This document shows, one piece after another, positions 30,766-43,519 of a stretch of DNA of 64,000 nucleotides. The DNA is from Pelagomonas calceolata. Its lineage: Eukaryota; Sar; Pelagophyceae; Pelagomonadales; Pelagomonadaceae. The stretch is taken from the NCBI GenBank assembly GCA_918797485.1, contig CAKKNE010000007.1, forward strand, positions 26,575 to 90,574, in the 5' to 3' direction. The notes below the pieces were generated by a model. That model worked only from the letters and a program-made list of their open reading frames with translations. It did not search any database and had not been told where the DNA came from. The translations under genes were made by a program, and so were the position numbers. Position 1 is the first letter of the stretch. Every line of letters begins with the position of its first letter.

Positions 30766-33024
30766 ATGACAGTTAGCTCAAAAGAGCGCGAAGCTAGAAA
30801 AGTCAAAGTTCTAGTAGATCGTGATGTAGTGGATACAAGTTTTGAAAAATGGGCAAAGCCGGGACATTTCTCTCGAACTCTTGCTAAAGGCCCAAAAACA
30901 ACAACTTGGATCTGGAATCTACATGCCGATGCACATGATTTTGACAGTCAAACAAATTCATTAGAAGACATTTCGCGCAAAATCTTTAGTGCACATTTTG
31001 GACAACTTGCAATAATTTTCTTCTGGGTTAGTGGTATGCATTTCCATGGTGCGTACTTCTCAAATTACTCAGCATGGTTAGCAAATCCTACTAGTGTAAA
31101 ACCTAGTACTCAAGTTGTTTGGCCAGTAGTGGGTCAAGAAATTTTAAATGCTGACGTTGGAGGAAACTTCCAAGGTGTACAAGTAACTTCAGGATTCTTC
31201 CAAATTTGGAGAGCTGAAGGTATTACAAGTGAAATCGAACTTTACTGGACAGCAATAGGCGGTTTAGTAATGTCTGGTTTAATGATCTTCGCTGGATGGT
31301 TCCATTACCATAAAGCGGCCCCTAAATTAGAATGGTTCCAAAATGCAGAATCAATGATGAATCATCATTTATCTGTACTTTTAGGACTAGGTTCTTTATC
31401 ATGGGCAGGTCATCAAATTCATATTGCATTACCAATCAATAAACTTTTAGATGCTGGTATTGCACCACAAGAAATTCCATTACCACATGAGTTTTTAATT
31501 AACCGTGAGTTAATGGCACAGCTATACCCAAGTTTTGAAAAAGGATTAGCACCTTTCTTTGGTGGAGATTGGGGTCAGTACTCAGATTTCTTAACGTTTA
31601 AAGGCGGATTAAACCCAGTAACGGGTGGATTATGGTTAAGTGATATTGCGCACCATCATCTTGCTATTGCTGTATTATTTATTTTTGCTGGACACATGTA
31701 CCGTACAAATTGGGGTATTGGTCACAGTATGAAAGAAATTTTAGAAGCCCATAAAGGACCGTTTACGGGTGAAGGGCACACAGGTCTATATGAAATCTTA
31801 ACAACATCTTGGCATGCACAGTTAGCTATTAACTTAGCTATGTTAGGATCATTAACGATCATTATTGCTCATCACATGTATGCGATGCCTCCTTATCCAT
31901 ACTTAGCAACAGATTATGCGACACAATTGTGTTGTTTCACACACCATATGTGGATTGGTGCATTCTGTATCGTTGGTGGCGCAGCACATGCTGGTATTTT
32001 CTTAGTTCGTGATTACAATCCAACTAATAATTACAACAATTTATTAGATCGTGTATTACGTCATCGTGATGCAATTATCTCGCATTTAAACTGGGTATGT
32101 ATCTTCTTAGGTATGCATGCTTTCGGTTTATACATTCATAACGATACAATGCGTGCGTTAGGTCGTCCACAAGATATGTTCTCTGATAAAGCAATTCAAT
32201 TGCAACCAATCTTTGCGCAATGGATTCAAAATACACACACAGTAGCGCCAGGAAGCACAGCTCCAAATGCGTTAACGACTGTTAGTTACGCTTTTGGTGG
32301 GGATGTTGTTGCAATTGGAAATAAAATTGCAATGATGCCAATCAAATTAGGAACTGCAGATTTTATGGTTCACCATATTCATGCTTTTACTATTCATGTA
32401 ACAACGTTAATTTTATTAAAAGGAGTTTTATTCTCACGTAGCTCTAAGCTAATTCCGGATAAAGCAAATTTAGGTTTCCGATTCCCGTGTGATGGACCAG
32501 GACGTGGTGGTACATGTCAAGTTTCTGCTTGGGATAGCGTTTTCTTAGGCTTATTCTGGATGTACAATTGTATTTCAGTTGTTCTATTCCACTTCAGTTG
32601 GAAGATGCAATCTGACGTTTGGGGTACAGTTGGTCCTGATGGTGCTGTTTCACATATTGTTGGTGGTAACTTCGCACAGGGCTCAATTACTATCAATGGA
32701 TGGTTACGTGATTTCCTATGGTCACAAGCTTCACAAGTAATTCAATCATATGGTTCAGCATTATCAGCGTATGGTTTAATATTCTTAGGTGCACATTGGT
32801 TATGGGCATTTAGTTTAATGTTCCTATTCAGTGGTCGTGGCTACTGGCAAGAATTGATTGAATCAATTCTATGGGCACACAATAAATTAAAGTTCGCACC
32901 AGCAATTCAACCGCGTGCATTAAGTATTACACAAGGGCGTGCCGTTGGTATGACTCAATACTTATTAGGCGGTATTGGAACAACTTGGGCTTTCTTCCAT
33001 GCTCGAATTATATCCGTTGGATAA
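30766..33024 (+). CDS. psaA: Photosystem I P700 apoprotein A1
   Basis: 752 residues with eleven membrane helices. PsaA and PsaB bind P700, most antenna chlorophylls and the Fx cluster. The Fx-binding loop [12 protein letters not shown] is present, along with many His ligands. psaB follows after 24 nt, as in all photosynthetic plastids. Confidence 0.99.
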   Translation: MTVSSKEREARKVKVLVDRDVVDTSFEKWAKPGHFSRTLAKGPKTTTWIWNLHADAHDFDSQTNSLEDISRKIFSAHFGQLAIIFFWVSGMHFHGAYFSNYSAWLANPTSVKPSTQVVWPVVGQEILNADVGGNFQGVQVTSGFFQIWRAEGITSEIELYWTAIGGLVMSGLMIFAGWFHYHKAAPKLEWFQNAESMMNHHLSVLLGLGSLSWAGHQIHIALPINKLLDAGIAPQEIPLPHEFLINRELMAQLYPSFEKGLAPFFGGDWGQYSDFLTFKGGLNPVTGGLWLSDIAHHHLAIAVLFIFAGHMYRTNWGIGHSMKEILEAHKGPFTGEGHTGLYEILTTSWHAQLAINLAMLGSLTIIIAHHMYAMPPYPYLATDYATQLCCFTHHMWIGAFCIVGGAAHAGIFLVRDYNPTNNYNNLLDRVLRHRDAIISHLNWVCIFLGMHAFGLYIHNDTMRALGRPQDMFSDKAIQLQPIFAQWIQNTHTVAPGSTAPNALTTVSYAFGGDVVAIGNKIAMMPIKLGTADFMVHHIHAFTIHVTTLILLKGVLFSRSSKLIPDKANLGFRFPCDGPGRGGTCQVSAWDSVFLGLFWMYNCISVVLFHFSWKMQSDVWGTVGPDGAVSHIVGGNFAQGSITINGWLRDFLWSQASQVIQSYGSALSAYGLIFLGAHWLWAFSLMFLFSGRGYWQELIESILWAHNKLKFAPAIQPRALSITQGRAVGMTQYLLGGIGTTWAFFHARIISVG

Positions 33025-33048
33025 TAAAAGATTAACGAGGTAAAAAAT

Positions 33049-35253
33049 ATGGCAACTAAATTTCCCAAGTTTAGTCAGTCGCTGGCTCAAGATCCAGCAA
33101 CACGACGAATTTGGTATGGTATAGCAACTGCTCATGACCTTGAAGCGCACGATAGTATGACAGAGGAAACTCTATATCAAAAAATCTTTGCGTCACATTT
33201 TGGTCATTTAGCAATTATTTTCTTATGGACATCAGGGAACTTATTCCACGTAGCGTGGCAAGGTAATTTTGAACAATGGATTCAAAATCCCTTAAAAGTT
33301 AAACCGATTGCCCATGCGATTTGGGATCCGCATTTTGGTGAACCAGCATTAAAAGCTTTCACAAAAGGTGGATTATCATATCCTGGAAACATCGCTTACT
33401 CAGGTGTGTACCACTGGTGGTACACAATTGGTATGCGAACTAATCAACAATTGTATGTTGGTTCAATTTTCTTATTAGGTCTTGCTGCGTTATTATTGTA
33501 CGCAGGTTGGTTACATTTACAACCAAAATTTAGACCAAGTTTATCATGGTTTAAAAATAATGAATCACGATTAAATCATCATTTATCTGGTTTATTTGGT
33601 TTTAGCTCTGTTGCATGGACGGGTCACCTAATCCATGTAGCAATTCCTGCTTCACGTGGTGTACGTGTTGGTTGGGATAACTTCTTAACGACATTACCAC
33701 ACCCAGAAGGATTAAAGCCGTTCTTTAGTGGAAATTGGGGCGCATATGCCGCAAATCCAGATACTAAGGATCAAATTTTCAATACTTCAGAAGGAGCTGG
33801 TACGGCTATTTTAACGTTCGTTGGTGGATTCCACCCACAAACACAAGCAATGTGGTTAACAGACATTGCTCATCATCATTTAGCTATTGGTGTAGTCTTT
33901 ATTTTTGCTGGACATATGTACCGTACAAACTTCGGTATTGGTCATAGCATGAAAGAGATTTTAGATGCGCATCGTCCACCGGGTGGAAGATTAGGTGCGG
34001 GTCACCGTGGATTATTTGAAACAATTACAAATTCTTTACACATGCAATTAGGTCTTGCATTAGCTTCATTAGGTGTAGCAACTTCATTAGTTGCACAACA
34101 TATGTATGCATTACCTGCTTATGCTTTTATAGCGAAAGATTTTGTTACACAAGCTGCATTATATACGCATCATCAATATATCGCTGGGTTCTTAATGCTT
34201 GGTGCTTTCGCTCATGGTGCTATTTTCTTTGTTCGTGACTATGATCCAGAATTAAACAAAGATAATGTTTTAGCACGTATGTTAGAACATAAAGAAGCAA
34301 TCATCTCACATTTAAGTTGGGTTAGTTTATTCTTAGGTTTCCATACATTAGGGCTTTATATCCACAATGATACAGTTGTTGCTTTTGGTCAACCAGAAAA
34401 ACAAATTTTAATTGAACCTGTGTTTGCTCAATGGATTCAAGCCGCATCAGGAAAAGCTCTTTACGGTTTTAATACATTATTATCTTCAGGTGATAGCCCA
34501 GCTACGGTGGCAAGTAGTCAAGTTTGGTTACCAGGCTGGACACAAGCGATTAATAGCGGAAAGAATTCATTATTCTTAACAATCGGTCCTGGTGATTTCC
34601 TTGTACACCATGCGATCGCTTTAGCTTTACACACGACAACTTTAATTTTAGTTAAAGGTGCATTAGATGCCCGTGGATCAAAGTTAATGCCAGATAAAAA
34701 AGATTTTGGTTACAGTTTCCCGTGTGACGGACCTGGTCGTGGTGGTACATGTGATATCTCTGCGTGGGATGCATTCTATTTAGCAACTTTCTGGATGTTA
34801 AATACTATTGGATGGGTTACATTCTACTGGCATTGGAAGCATATTACTTTATGGCAAGGAAACGCTGCCCAGTTCAATGAGTCATCAAATTACATCATGG
34901 GTTGGTTACGTGATTACTTATGGTTAAATTCATCACCATTAATTAATGGTTATAACCCGATGGGTATGAATAATTTAGCTGTTTGGGCATGGATATTCTT
35001 ATTTGCACATTTAGTATGGGCAACAGGCTTCATGTTCTTAATCTCTTGGCGTGGATACTGGCAAGAGCTAATTGAAACTCTTGTTTGGGCTCACGAGCGT
35101 ACTCCATTAGCGAACTTAGTACGTTGGCGCGATAAACCAGTTGCTTTATCGATTGTACAAGCACGATTAGTCGGACTTGTTCATTTTGGTGTGGGTTACA
35201 TTTTCACATATGCTGCATTTGTAATCGCTTCAACTGCTGGTAAATTTGGTTAA
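33049..35253 (+). CDS. psaB: Photosystem I P700 apoprotein A2
   Basis: 734 residues, homologous to PsaA and with the same Fx loop [12 protein letters not shown]. Starts [24 protein letters not shown]. An ACGAGG stretch upstream may help ribosome binding. It ends the psaA-psaB unit. Confidence 0.99.
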   Translation: MATKFPKFSQSLAQDPATRRIWYGIATAHDLEAHDSMTEETLYQKIFASHFGHLAIIFLWTSGNLFHVAWQGNFEQWIQNPLKVKPIAHAIWDPHFGEPALKAFTKGGLSYPGNIAYSGVYHWWYTIGMRTNQQLYVGSIFLLGLAALLLYAGWLHLQPKFRPSLSWFKNNESRLNHHLSGLFGFSSVAWTGHLIHVAIPASRGVRVGWDNFLTTLPHPEGLKPFFSGNWGAYAANPDTKDQIFNTSEGAGTAILTFVGGFHPQTQAMWLTDIAHHHLAIGVVFIFAGHMYRTNFGIGHSMKEILDAHRPPGGRLGAGHRGLFETITNSLHMQLGLALASLGVATSLVAQHMYALPAYAFIAKDFVTQAALYTHHQYIAGFLMLGAFAHGAIFFVRDYDPELNKDNVLARMLEHKEAIISHLSWVSLFLGFHTLGLYIHNDTVVAFGQPEKQILIEPVFAQWIQAASGKALYGFNTLLSSGDSPATVASSQVWLPGWTQAINSGKNSLFLTIGPGDFLVHHAIALALHTTTLILVKGALDARGSKLMPDKKDFGYSFPCDGPGRGGTCDISAWDAFYLATFWMLNTIGWVTFYWHWKHITLWQGNAAQFNESSNYIMGWLRDYLWLNSSPLINGYNPMGMNNLAVWAWIFLFAHLVWATGFMFLISWRGYWQELIETLVWAHERTPLANLVRWRDKPVALSIVQARLVGLVHFGVGYIFTYAAFVIASTAGKFG

Positions 35254-35314
35254 AATCTAAATCGACTACAAAATTAAGATTACAGATTAAAATCGGATTG
35301 TATAGTTCGAAGAG

Positions 35315-35351
35315 TATCATCATAAAGTTCCTCAGGAACTTTATGATGATA
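35315..35351 (+). terminator. Long hairpin after psaB
   Basis: A stem of 17-18 bp (ATCATCATAAAGTTCCT and complement) with a minimal loop lies 62 nt past the psaB stop. The rest of the 268-nt gap to rps14 is plain AT-rich sequence. Confidence 0.7.
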
Positions 35352-35521
35352 TTAATATTAGAAATTTTAAAAAAGAATAAAGATATTTATTTTTAACGAA
35401 ACGAATTTTTCTTATTTTATAAATTTAAATCAAAGAATTGATTTTGAAATCTTGCATATTGAAAAAAGAAAACAGCTAATATACAATATGACGGTGTAAT
35501 ACTATATAAATATAACTATCA

Positions 35522-35824
35522 ATGGCGAAAAAAAGTATGGTCGAACGTGAAAAAAAACGTCAACGACTTATATTAAAGTATCGTGAAAAGCGTCGAAATT
35601 TATTAAATGCAATCAAAACAAGCGACTCTTTCTCAGAAACATTACAATTACAAAAAAAATTACAAAAACTTCCATTAAACAGTGCACCAAATCGATTACG
35701 AAACCGATGCTGGAAAACTGGGCGACCACGAGCAGTTTATCGTGACTTTGGTTTATCAAGACATGTTTTACGTGAAATGGCACATGATGGCCTTTTACCT
35801 GGCGTGATTAAATCAAGTTGGTAA
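35522..35824 (+). CDS. rps14: 30S ribosomal protein S14
   Basis: 100 residues, starting [16 protein letters not shown]. The C-terminal [31 protein letters not shown]-type signature is intact. This is the long form without the zinc Cys cluster. Confidence 0.97.
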   Translation: MAKKSMVEREKKRQRLILKYREKRRNLLNAIKTSDSFSETLQLQKKLQKLPLNSAPNRLRNRCWKTGRPRAVYRDFGLSRHVLREMAHDGLLPGVIKSSW

Positions 35825-35852
35825 CAAAGAGAGAATAAAAACACTCTCTTTG
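35825..35852. terminator. Hairpin between rps14 and petG
   Basis: A 9-bp perfect stem, CAAAGAGAG and complement, directly follows the rps14 stop and precedes the convergent petG stop by 7 nt. It may serve both genes. Confidence 0.55.
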
Positions 35853-35859
35853 CACATTT

Positions 35860-35979
35860 TTAAATTAAAGATTGAGTATCTTGACCACGACGATATTGTA
35901 AATATGCTGCAACAAATAAACCAGCAAGACTTACAGCCATCATACCCATAACGATACCAAATAAAAGTGGTTCAACCAT
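35860..35979 (-). CDS. petG: Cytochrome b6f subunit 5, PetG
   Basis: 39 residues: [22 protein letters not shown], then AAYLQYRRG. PetG is a one-helix subunit needed for cytochrome b6f stability. Confidence 0.95.
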   Translation of the reverse strand: MVEPLLFGIVMGMMAVSLAGLFVAAYLQYRRGQDTQSLI

Positions 35980-36126
35980 AATATATATTAAGATTAATCG
36001 TAGCTATAAAATTAATTATAATCTCAAAAACCCGCGACATCAATAATTAATTGGTCTCGTGATCATTTAAAGTTTCTAGAAAAACGTATAAAAAATAATT
36101 ATTATACATATAAGTTATGGGGTGGG

Positions 36127-36154
36127 TTGCGAAAATCTTTTCCAATGTTATAAT
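36127..36154 (+). promoter_or_regulatory. Promoter candidate for rbcL-rbcS
   Basis: TTGCGA (36127-36132), 16 nt, then TATAAT (36149-36154) preceded by TG one base upstream, which makes an extended -10. The leader would be about 115 nt, ending in a strong AGGAGG at 36262-36267. Confidence 0.5.
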
Positions 36155-36274
36155 AAATTTAAGGTTATAGAAATAACAAGTTTATATACTTTTGTTATTT
36201 TAATAATTGTTAAAGCTTCTTTTAGAATTTAGAAAGAAAATAATATTGCCGTAAACCTTATAGGAGGAATATAA

Positions 36275-37799
<1,525 letters not shown>

Positions 37800-37827
37800 A
37801 AAATTTAATATTAAGGAGTATTGAAAA

Positions 37828-38247
37828 GTGAGAATTACACAAGGAGCTTTTTCGTTTTTACCAGATTTAACTGATGAGCAAATCACTAAGCAAGTAGAGT
37901 ACGCTATGTCTAAGGGTTGGGCTATCAACATCGAATGGACTGATGATCCACACCCTCGTAACACATACTGGGACATGTGGGGTTTACCTTTATTTGATTG
38001 TAAAGATTCTAGTGCAGTAATGTACGAATTAAACGAGTGTCGTAAATTAAACCCAGAAGGTTACATCAAGGTTCAAGCTTTTGACGCTACTATTGGTACT
38101 GAGAGTTGTGTTTTATCTTTCATCGTTAACCGTCCAGCTAGCGAGCCAGGTTTCTTCTTAGCACGTACTGAAGGTCCAGGTCGTATCCAACGCTACGCTA
38201 TCAGTTCTTACTCAGTAAACGCTAAGCCATCAGGTTGTCGTTACTAA
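37828..38247 (+). CDS. rbcS: Rubisco small subunit, GTG start
   Basis: 139 residues, red-type length with the C-terminal extension ending in the hairpin-forming tail. It starts at GTG (MRITQGAFSFLPDLTDEQI), with AAGGAG 9 nt upstream. WDMWGLPLF is conserved. It shares the AAG-rich codon use of rbcL and is co-transcribed with it. Confidence 0.97.
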   Translation: MRITQGAFSFLPDLTDEQITKQVEYAMSKGWAINIEWTDDPHPRNTYWDMWGLPLFDCKDSSAVMYELNECRKLNPEGYIKVQAFDATIGTESCVLSFIVNRPASEPGFFLARTEGPGRIQRYAISSYSVNAKPSGCRY

Positions 38248-38278
38248 TAAAACAATATATTAGAAATAATATATAAAT

Positions 38279-38303
38279 AAGCACCGAATTTATTTCGGTG
38301 CTT
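38279..38303 (+). terminator. Hairpin after rbcS
   Basis: A 10-bp stem, AAGCACCGAA with a 5-nt loop, is followed by TTTAAAAAA, ending the Rubisco unit before cbbX. Confidence 0.65.
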
Positions 38304-38391
38304 TAAAAAAATTAATTCACGTAATAAAACGTGCTATTATATTTTTTCGAGAGTCCAAGCTATTTATTTATAATCTTAAAATCAACAAATA

Positions 38392-39267
38392 ATGACAACA
38401 ACATTAGTAAATCTAAAAGATGAATACAACAATACTGAAATTCAAAGTATTTTGGATATCTTAGATGCAGAACTTATTGGATTAAAACCCGTTAAAACTC
38501 GTATTCGTGAAATTTCAGCATTATTATTAATTGATCGTTTACGTCAAAAATTAGGTCTAACTGGAAGTCATCCAGGATTACATATGTCATTTACAGGTAG
38601 TCCAGGTACTGGAAAAACAACTGTAGCATTAAAAATGGCTGACATTTTATACAAATTAGACTACAGTCGTAAGGGACATTTAATGACTGTTACTCGTGAT
38701 GACTTAGTAGGTCAATATATTGGTCACACAGCACCTAAAACAAAAGAGATTTTGAAAAAAGCCATGGGTGGAGTACTTTTCATCGATGAGGCGTACTATC
38801 TTTACAAGCCGGATAACGAGCGAGATTATGGATCAGAAGCGATTGAAATTTTATTACAAGTAATGGAAAATCAACGTGACGACCTTGTTATTATTTTTGC
38901 TGGTTACAAAGATCGTATGGATAAATTCTACGAGTCGAACCCTGGTTTAGCATCACGTATCACAAACCACGTACATTTCCCAGATTATGAACCAGATGAG
39001 TTACGTCAAATTGGTGTGAACATGATTGAAGAACAACAATATATGTTAACACCTGAAGCTGAAGATGCTTTAATGGAATATATTAAAGTGCGAATGGAAA
39101 AGCCATTATTCGCAAATGCTCGAAGTGTAAGAAATGCTTTAGACCGTGCACGTATGCGTCAAGCTAATAGAATTTTTGAAACAAGTTCTGATCTTTTAAC
39201 TAAGAGTGATTTAGTAACAATTCAAGCAGAAGACTTATTACAAAGTCGTGTATTCTTGACTGATTAA
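38392..39267 (+). CDS. cbbX: Red-type Rubisco activase CbbX
   Basis: 291 residues. This AAA+ ATPase remodels inhibited form ID Rubisco by pulling on the RbcL C-terminus. Walker [10 protein letters not shown] is at 69-77, Walker B is in [11 protein letters not shown], and the sensor region is in [10 protein letters not shown]. It lies just past rbcS, the classical arrangement. Confidence 0.97.
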   Translation: MTTTLVNLKDEYNNTEIQSILDILDAELIGLKPVKTRIREISALLLIDRLRQKLGLTGSHPGLHMSFTGSPGTGKTTVALKMADILYKLDYSRKGHLMTVTRDDLVGQYIGHTAPKTKEILKKAMGGVLFIDEAYYLYKPDNERDYGSEAIEILLQVMENQRDDLVIIFAGYKDRMDKFYESNPGLASRITNHVHFPDYEPDELRQIGVNMIEEQQYMLTPEAEDALMEYIKVRMEKPLFANARSVRNALDRARMRQANRIFETSSDLLTKSDLVTIQAEDLLQSRVFLTD

Positions 39268-39275
39268 TTAAAAAA

Positions 39276-39303
39276 GCACCAGCTGTATAATTTTAGTTGG
39301 TGC
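39276..39303 (+). terminator. Hairpin after cbbX
   Basis: A 9-bp stem with one G-T pair (GCACCAGCT/AGTTGGTGC), followed by an A run, 9 nt past the cbbX stop. Confidence 0.5.
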
Positions 39304-39326
39304 AAAAAATATTAAAACTATTTTAA

Positions 39327-40292
39327 ATGTCCTTATTAATTATTGGTGCAACAGGCACCTTAGGTAGGCAAATAGTTCGTCAAGCAGTAAATGACGGCTA
39401 TAAGGTACGCTGTCTAGTGCGTAATATCCGAAAAGCTAATTTTTTAAGAGAATGGGGTGCAGAATTAGTTTATGGAGATTTAAGTTCTCCAGAAACATTA
39501 CCCGATGCGTTTAAGGGGATAACCGCTGTTGTTGATGCGTCAACTGGTAGACCGACAGATGAGTTAAATGTAAAGGATATTGATTGGGATGGTAAGATTG
39601 CGTTATTACAAGCAGCAAAAGTTGCAAATGTAAAACGATTCATATTTTTTTCAATACTAAATGCAGATAAATATTCATATATCCCATTAATGCGATTGAA
39701 ATCAAAATTTGAATATATTTTACAAAATTCTGGTGTCCCTTATACCATTTTTAAATTATCGGGGTTTTATCAAGGTTTAATCGGGCAATATGCTTTACCT
39801 ATTCTAGAACAACAACCAATTTATGTAACAAAAGAAAGTATGCCAGTTTCGTATATGGATACTAGTGATGTTGCAAAATTCTGTATAAAAGCTCTCGAAC
39901 TATCAAATACTAAAAATTCAACATTTGCCCTAGGTTCTCCAACTGCATTTTTATCAACTGAAATTATTAAAAAATGTGAAGAATTATCAGGACAAACCGC
40001 AAAGACAAATCAATTATCAATTATTGGCGTTAAGGTAACACGAAAACTTGCTAATTTTTTCGAATGGAGTTGGAATATTGCGGATCGTTTAGCATTTATT
40101 GAAGTCTTTTCAGGAAAAGAAGATTTCTCAGTAAATTATTCAATTTTACAAGAAAATTTTAAAATTGAAGCGACTGAACTTTTAACACTTGAAAGTTACT
40201 TAACTGAGTATTTCGATCAAATTTTGACGAAATTGAAAGACTTAAATTATAATCAATCACAAACTGTTAAACGAAGAGATTTGACTTTTTAA
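39327..40292 (+). CDS. ycf39: NAD(P)-binding Ycf39 (HCF244-like)
   Basis: 321 residues, an atypical short-chain dehydrogenase. The Rossmann motif GATGTLGRQIV is at about 7-17, followed by CLVRN and VYGDLSSPETL. Ycf39 binds with Hlips and helps insert chlorophyll into new D1 during photosystem II assembly in cyanobacteria; the plant relative is HCF244. It precedes psbI. Confidence 0.93.
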   Translation: MSLLIIGATGTLGRQIVRQAVNDGYKVRCLVRNIRKANFLREWGAELVYGDLSSPETLPDAFKGITAVVDASTGRPTDELNVKDIDWDGKIALLQAAKVANVKRFIFFSILNADKYSYIPLMRLKSKFEYILQNSGVPYTIFKLSGFYQGLIGQYALPILEQQPIYVTKESMPVSYMDTSDVAKFCIKALELSNTKNSTFALGSPTAFLSTEIIKKCEELSGQTAKTNQLSIIGVKVTRKLANFFEWSWNIADRLAFIEVFSGKEDFSVNYSILQENFKIEATELLTLESYLTEYFDQILTKLKDLNYNQSQTVKRRDLTF

Positions 40293-40382
40293 TTACGACT
40301 TTGCATAGAATAAAAATGTCTTTTTAAGTTACAATGTGTATAGAAAATAAATTTATTCTAGCTATTAAATAATAAACAAACC

Positions 40383-40499
40383 ATGGTTCTTTTAAAAATT
40401 GTAGTGTACACGTGTGTTATCTTCTTTGTGTCTTTATTTACTTTTGGTTTATTATCTAATGACCCATCACGTAACCCAAATCGTCGCGATTTATCATAA
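40383..40499 (+). CDS. psbI: Photosystem II protein I
   Basis: 38 residues: [32 protein letters not shown], one helix and the conserved SNDP tail. PsbI is an early assembly partner of D1. Confidence 0.95.
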   Translation: MVLLKIVVYTCVIFFVSLFTFGLLSNDPSRNPNRRDLS

Positions 40500-40503
40500 A
40501 ACA

Positions 40504-40534
40504 AAAAAGAGCATATATTTTTTATGCTCTTTTT
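40504..40534 (+). terminator. Hairpin after psbI
   Basis: A 12-bp stem (AAAAAGAGCATA side) with a 7-nt loop starts 5 nt after the psbI stop. Confidence 0.65.
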
Positions 40535-40587
40535 ATGAAAAAATGTAGACGTTTAAATAAAATTACGGTATCATTAAAGAAGTATAG

Positions 40588-40659
40588 GGGTGATTAACTC
40601 AGCGGTAGAGTGCCTGCCTTACAAGCAGGAGGTCACTGGTTCAAATCCAGTATTACCCA
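40588..40659 (+). tRNA. trnV-UAC: tRNA-Val (UAC)
   Basis: 72 nt, acceptor GGGTGAT/ATTACCC, anticodon TAC in CTGCCTTACAAGCAG. It has no intron. Confidence 0.95.
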
Positions 40660-40709
40660 TAGGAATGTAAATCTAAATTTATAAAAATATATAATAGAAT
40701 TTAAATATG

Positions 40710-40753
40710 ACTAAAATCACGAAGCATTGTTATTAATGCTTCGTGATTTTAGT
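40710..40753. repeat. 19-bp perfect inverted repeat between trnV and trnR
   Basis: The stem ACTAAAATCACGAAGCATT pairs exactly with its complement around a 6-nt loop (GTTATT). It is the longest uninterrupted stem I found in the window. It lies 51 nt past trnV and 63 nt before trnR, with no coding gene to end, so its role is unclear. Confidence 0.75.
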
Positions 40754-40815
40754 AAACTAAAACTTGTTTGTATTTTAAAACCTTAGTAAGATGCTTATAT
40801 AAATCTTAAACTTTC

Positions 40816-40888
40816 GGGCTTATCGTCTAATGGATTAGGACAGAAACCTTCTAAGTTTCTAATGTAGGTTCGAATCCTACTAAGCCCA
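40816..40888 (+). tRNA. trnR-UCU: tRNA-Arg (UCU)
   Basis: 73 nt, acceptor GGGCTTA/TAAGCCC, anticodon TCT. Its last base directly abuts the stop codon of the convergent chlI, with no spacer. Confidence 0.95.
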
Positions 40889-41944
40889 TTAAATTTCAAA
40901 AATTTCATTAAAGATTTTACGTACTTTCGCACCAGAATCAATTGATTCTAAAGGATCCTTTCTTAAACGGTGACGTAGACATAAAACGATAATATTACTA
41001 ATATCATCAACTGTTACAACTGTTCGACCATCTAAAGCAGCATAGGCTTTTGCAGCTCTGTTCACTACAATATCCCCACGTAGACCATCAACATCTAGTT
41101 CACTACAAATTTGTGAAATTTTTAAACGGAAATCATAATCCATTTCAACTGATGGTAATAAATCTTGTGCACTAACTAATTGTGTACGTAAAGCATTCTG
41201 CTCTTCTTGATATTTATCAACCCAAATTTGTGGTTCTTGATCAAATGCTGTTCTTTCTTCTACAATACGAACACGTAAATCAGGGTTTTTAACTGTTCGA
41301 ATTTCAGCATGCATTCCAAATCGGTCTAAAAGTTGCGGACGTAACTCACCCTCTTCGGGGTTTCCTGAACCAACTAAAACAAACCTTGCTGGATGACGAA
41401 CAGAAATACCTTCACGTTCAACTGTATTCCATCCAGAAGCAGCCGAATCTAATAAGATATCAACTAAATGATCATCTAAAAGATTAACCTCATCAACGTA
41501 TAAAATTCCTCTATTAGCTTTTGCCAATAAGCCAGGCTCAAAAGCTTTTACACCTTCTGTTAACGCCTTTTCGATGTCAATCGTACCACATACACGATCT
41601 TCAGTTGCTCCTAATGGTAAATCAACCATTGGAATTTTAATTAGTTCAGTTTCTATAGTCCCGTTATTTTGAAATTGTGTTAGAATTTCTGAACTCATTA
41701 ATTCAGGATTAGTGGGGTGTGAATTAAAAGCATCGTCACGTACGATCGCGATTTCTGGTAATAAATCCGCGATAGCACGAATTGTTGTTGATTTACCAGT
41801 ACCACGATCACCCATGATAATAACTCCACCAATTTTTGGATCAATTACATTTAGCTCCAGGGCTAGTTTCATTTCTTCTTGACCAACAATTGCTGTAAAA
41901 GGAAAAATTGGTAAAGAAGTCTTTTCTACATTTTGCGTCGCCAT
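40889..41944 (-). CDS. chlI: Magnesium chelatase subunit ChlI
   Basis: 351 residues. ChlI is the AAA+ ATPase subunit that drives Mg insertion into protoporphyrin IX, the committed chlorophyll step, with ChlD and ChlH presumably nuclear. Walker [10 protein letters not shown] is at 45-53, Walker B is in [17 protein letters not shown], and the conserved [19 protein letters not shown] segment follows. Confidence 0.98.
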   Translation of the reverse strand: MATQNVEKTSLPIFPFTAIVGQEEMKLALELNVIDPKIGGVIIMGDRGTGKSTTIRAIADLLPEIAIVRDDAFNSHPTNPELMSSEILTQFQNNGTIETELIKIPMVDLPLGATEDRVCGTIDIEKALTEGVKAFEPGLLAKANRGILYVDEVNLLDDHLVDILLDSAASGWNTVEREGISVRHPARFVLVGSGNPEEGELRPQLLDRFGMHAEIRTVKNPDLRVRIVEERTAFDQEPQIWVDKYQEEQNALRTQLVSAQDLLPSVEMDYDFRLKISQICSELDVDGLRGDIVVNRAAKAYAALDGRTVVTVDDISNIIVLCLRHRLRKDPLESIDSGAKVRKIFNEIFEI

Positions 41945-41970
41945 TTTTGTTCGTGTAAATATTTATTTAA

Positions 41971-42063
41971 TTATTGATAAAGTGTTGCAGCCAATCTTAT
42001 TGCTAAAATTGATGTTACTAAAGCAGAAAATAAAGCCAAGAAAACCTGGTTATCTGTTAACAT
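41971..42063 (-). CDS. psaM: Photosystem I subunit XII, PsaM
   Basis: 30 residues with one helix. MLTDNQVFLALFSALV and the ending AIRLAATLYQ match PsaM. It lies upstream of chlI on the same strand, 26 nt away. Confidence 0.92.
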   Translation of the reverse strand: MLTDNQVFLALFSALVTSILAIRLAATLYQ

Positions 42064-42181
42064 AGTGAAACTTATAAAATTTAATTTATTTTCCTGTATA
42101 ATATAAATTGTACTATATATCTAACAGAATTTACTATTTATATAATATGAAGTAAGAAAAAATATAATATATAATAAAGAA

Positions 42182-42255
42182 GGTGAATGACGGGATTTGA
42201 ACCCGCGAATGCTGGAACCACAACCCAGTGCCGTAACCACTTGGCGACATCCACC
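42182..42255 (-). tRNA. trnH-GUG: tRNA-His (GUG)
   Basis: 74 nt including the extra G at position -1 paired with C73. The anticodon is GTG in CTGGGTTGTGGTTCCAG. Confidence 0.95.
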
Positions 42256-42318
42256 TTTAGTTAGATTATACCCTAAATATATGTAGTTTGGAAGTAGTAC
42301 ACACTAAAAAATTAAGTT

Positions 42319-42543
42319 ATGAAGACAAATTTTACAATTAAAGTTTTTATAAATGGTAAAAAGTATGAATTAAAACTAAAAAAACACATAACTCTTCAAC
42401 ATGTTATCAAATTGTTGTATGGAAAAAACAAAAGTATCGTACTAGACTATAACAAAAAAATTATACAAAAAAATATGTGGGATAATATTTATATTCAATC
42501 AAATGACAAAATTGAAATACTTACAATTGTTGGAGGTGGTTAA
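42319..42543 (+). CDS. thiS: Thiamin sulfur carrier ThiS
   Basis: 74 residues with the ubiquitin-like fold pattern and the required Gly-Gly end (IVGGG). ThiS-COSH carries sulfur for thiazole formation with ThiG. The sequence is Lys-rich and very AT-rich, and less conserved than its neighbours. thiG is not in this window. It stops 1 nt before the 3' end of the antisense trnG. Confidence 0.85.
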   Translation: MKTNFTIKVFINGKKYELKLKKHITLQHVIKLLYGKNKSIVLDYNKKIIQKNMWDNIYIQSNDKIEILTIVGGG

Positions 42544-42544
42544 A

Positions 42545-42616
42545 AGCGGGTAACGTGATTCGAACACGCGGCATCGACCTTGGCAAGGTCGCGCTCTACC
42601 ACTGAGCTATACCCGC
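42545..42616 (-). tRNA. trnG-GCC: tRNA-Gly (GCC)
   Basis: 72 nt, acceptor GCGGGTA/TACCCGC, anticodon GCC in CGACCTTGCCAAGGTCG, intron-free. Confidence 0.95.
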
Positions 42617-42718
42617 TTGGTTTATATACTAACAAAAAGAACGAAACTTGACAAGAAGTTTACGTCAAATAAAATCAGAATATTATTTCTTTTAATAACA
42701 AAACTTAATTAAGATCTT

Positions 42719-43519
42719 ATGACCGATTTTTTAGATTCAAATTTAACAAATAAAGGAATAAAAGAAACAATAAAATTGGCCTTTATCAATTTTCAAAATT
42801 ATTTGATCTTATTCCTATTGGAATTTGTTACAAATTTCGATGGTTTTATAGCCGTTTTATATACTTTAGGTGTAACTATTGGAATAAAAGCCATGATAAT
42901 GCTGGGGTGCTTTTTTGGCTTAGATCAAATTGATACGTTTTTACGAAAACTAACAGGATCTGCACCAAAAGACCTTTATAGTGTAACGTGGGTTGATCGG
43001 GGCTTCGCTTTTTTAGCGTCAGCTTGGACAATGGGAGAATTATTCACATACAATCCCTTTATCGTACGCCAATATGCCCTATTGCAATATATAGATCAAA
43101 ACTTCTTGCGTGGAGTTTCATACTTTATTAATTTACACCCATTGAATAGTACGATATTTAGTTTTTTTGTATTTAGGGAAGTAATTCGACGACGTGGGCC
43201 TGATACGAAATGGTTTGGCGAAACTAAAAAGTTTTGGATAAAAAATATTGTGCGTTATCACTGGTGTTTTGCATTTTGTTTGAATGCAATTATCCAAACT
43301 TACATGTATGGTGTATACAAATTCCTTATTCCACAAGGACTTCCAATGGCTCAACAAGAAAGTATGGCAATTGTTTCCTTCAGTATTGCAGCATTAATAA
43401 TTTCTTATTCTGGAATTTGTGCACTTTTAGGTTTACGATGCCAGTTACCCTTATTCCATGGAGCTTGCACAATTCATGTTGGAAAACTAAAAAATGAAGA
43501 AGATGAATCAATGTTCTAA
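42719..43519 (+). CDS. ycf60: Tic20/Ycf60-like multi-pass membrane protein
   Basis: 266 residues with an estimated four to five hydrophobic segments in the second half. The run FLASAWTMGELF, FIVRQYALLQYI, then STIFSFFVFREVIRR and NIVRYHWCFAFCLNAII resembles the four-helix Tic20 pattern (helix, QYPLLQ-like, GVVRN-like, FIRFN-like). Tic20 forms the inner-envelope protein import channel; red algae encode it as ycf60. About 90 N-terminal residues lack a match I recognise. The family call is an inference from motif spacing, so a different membrane protein is possible. Confidence 0.45.
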   Translation: MTDFLDSNLTNKGIKETIKLAFINFQNYLILFLLEFVTNFDGFIAVLYTLGVTIGIKAMIMLGCFFGLDQIDTFLRKLTGSAPKDLYSVTWVDRGFAFLASAWTMGELFTYNPFIVRQYALLQYIDQNFLRGVSYFINLHPLNSTIFSFFVFREVIRRRGPDTKWFGETKKFWIKNIVRYHWCFAFCLNAIIQTYMYGVYKFLIPQGLPMAQQESMAIVSFSIAALIISYSGICALLGLRCQLPLFHGACTIHVGKLKNEEDESMF

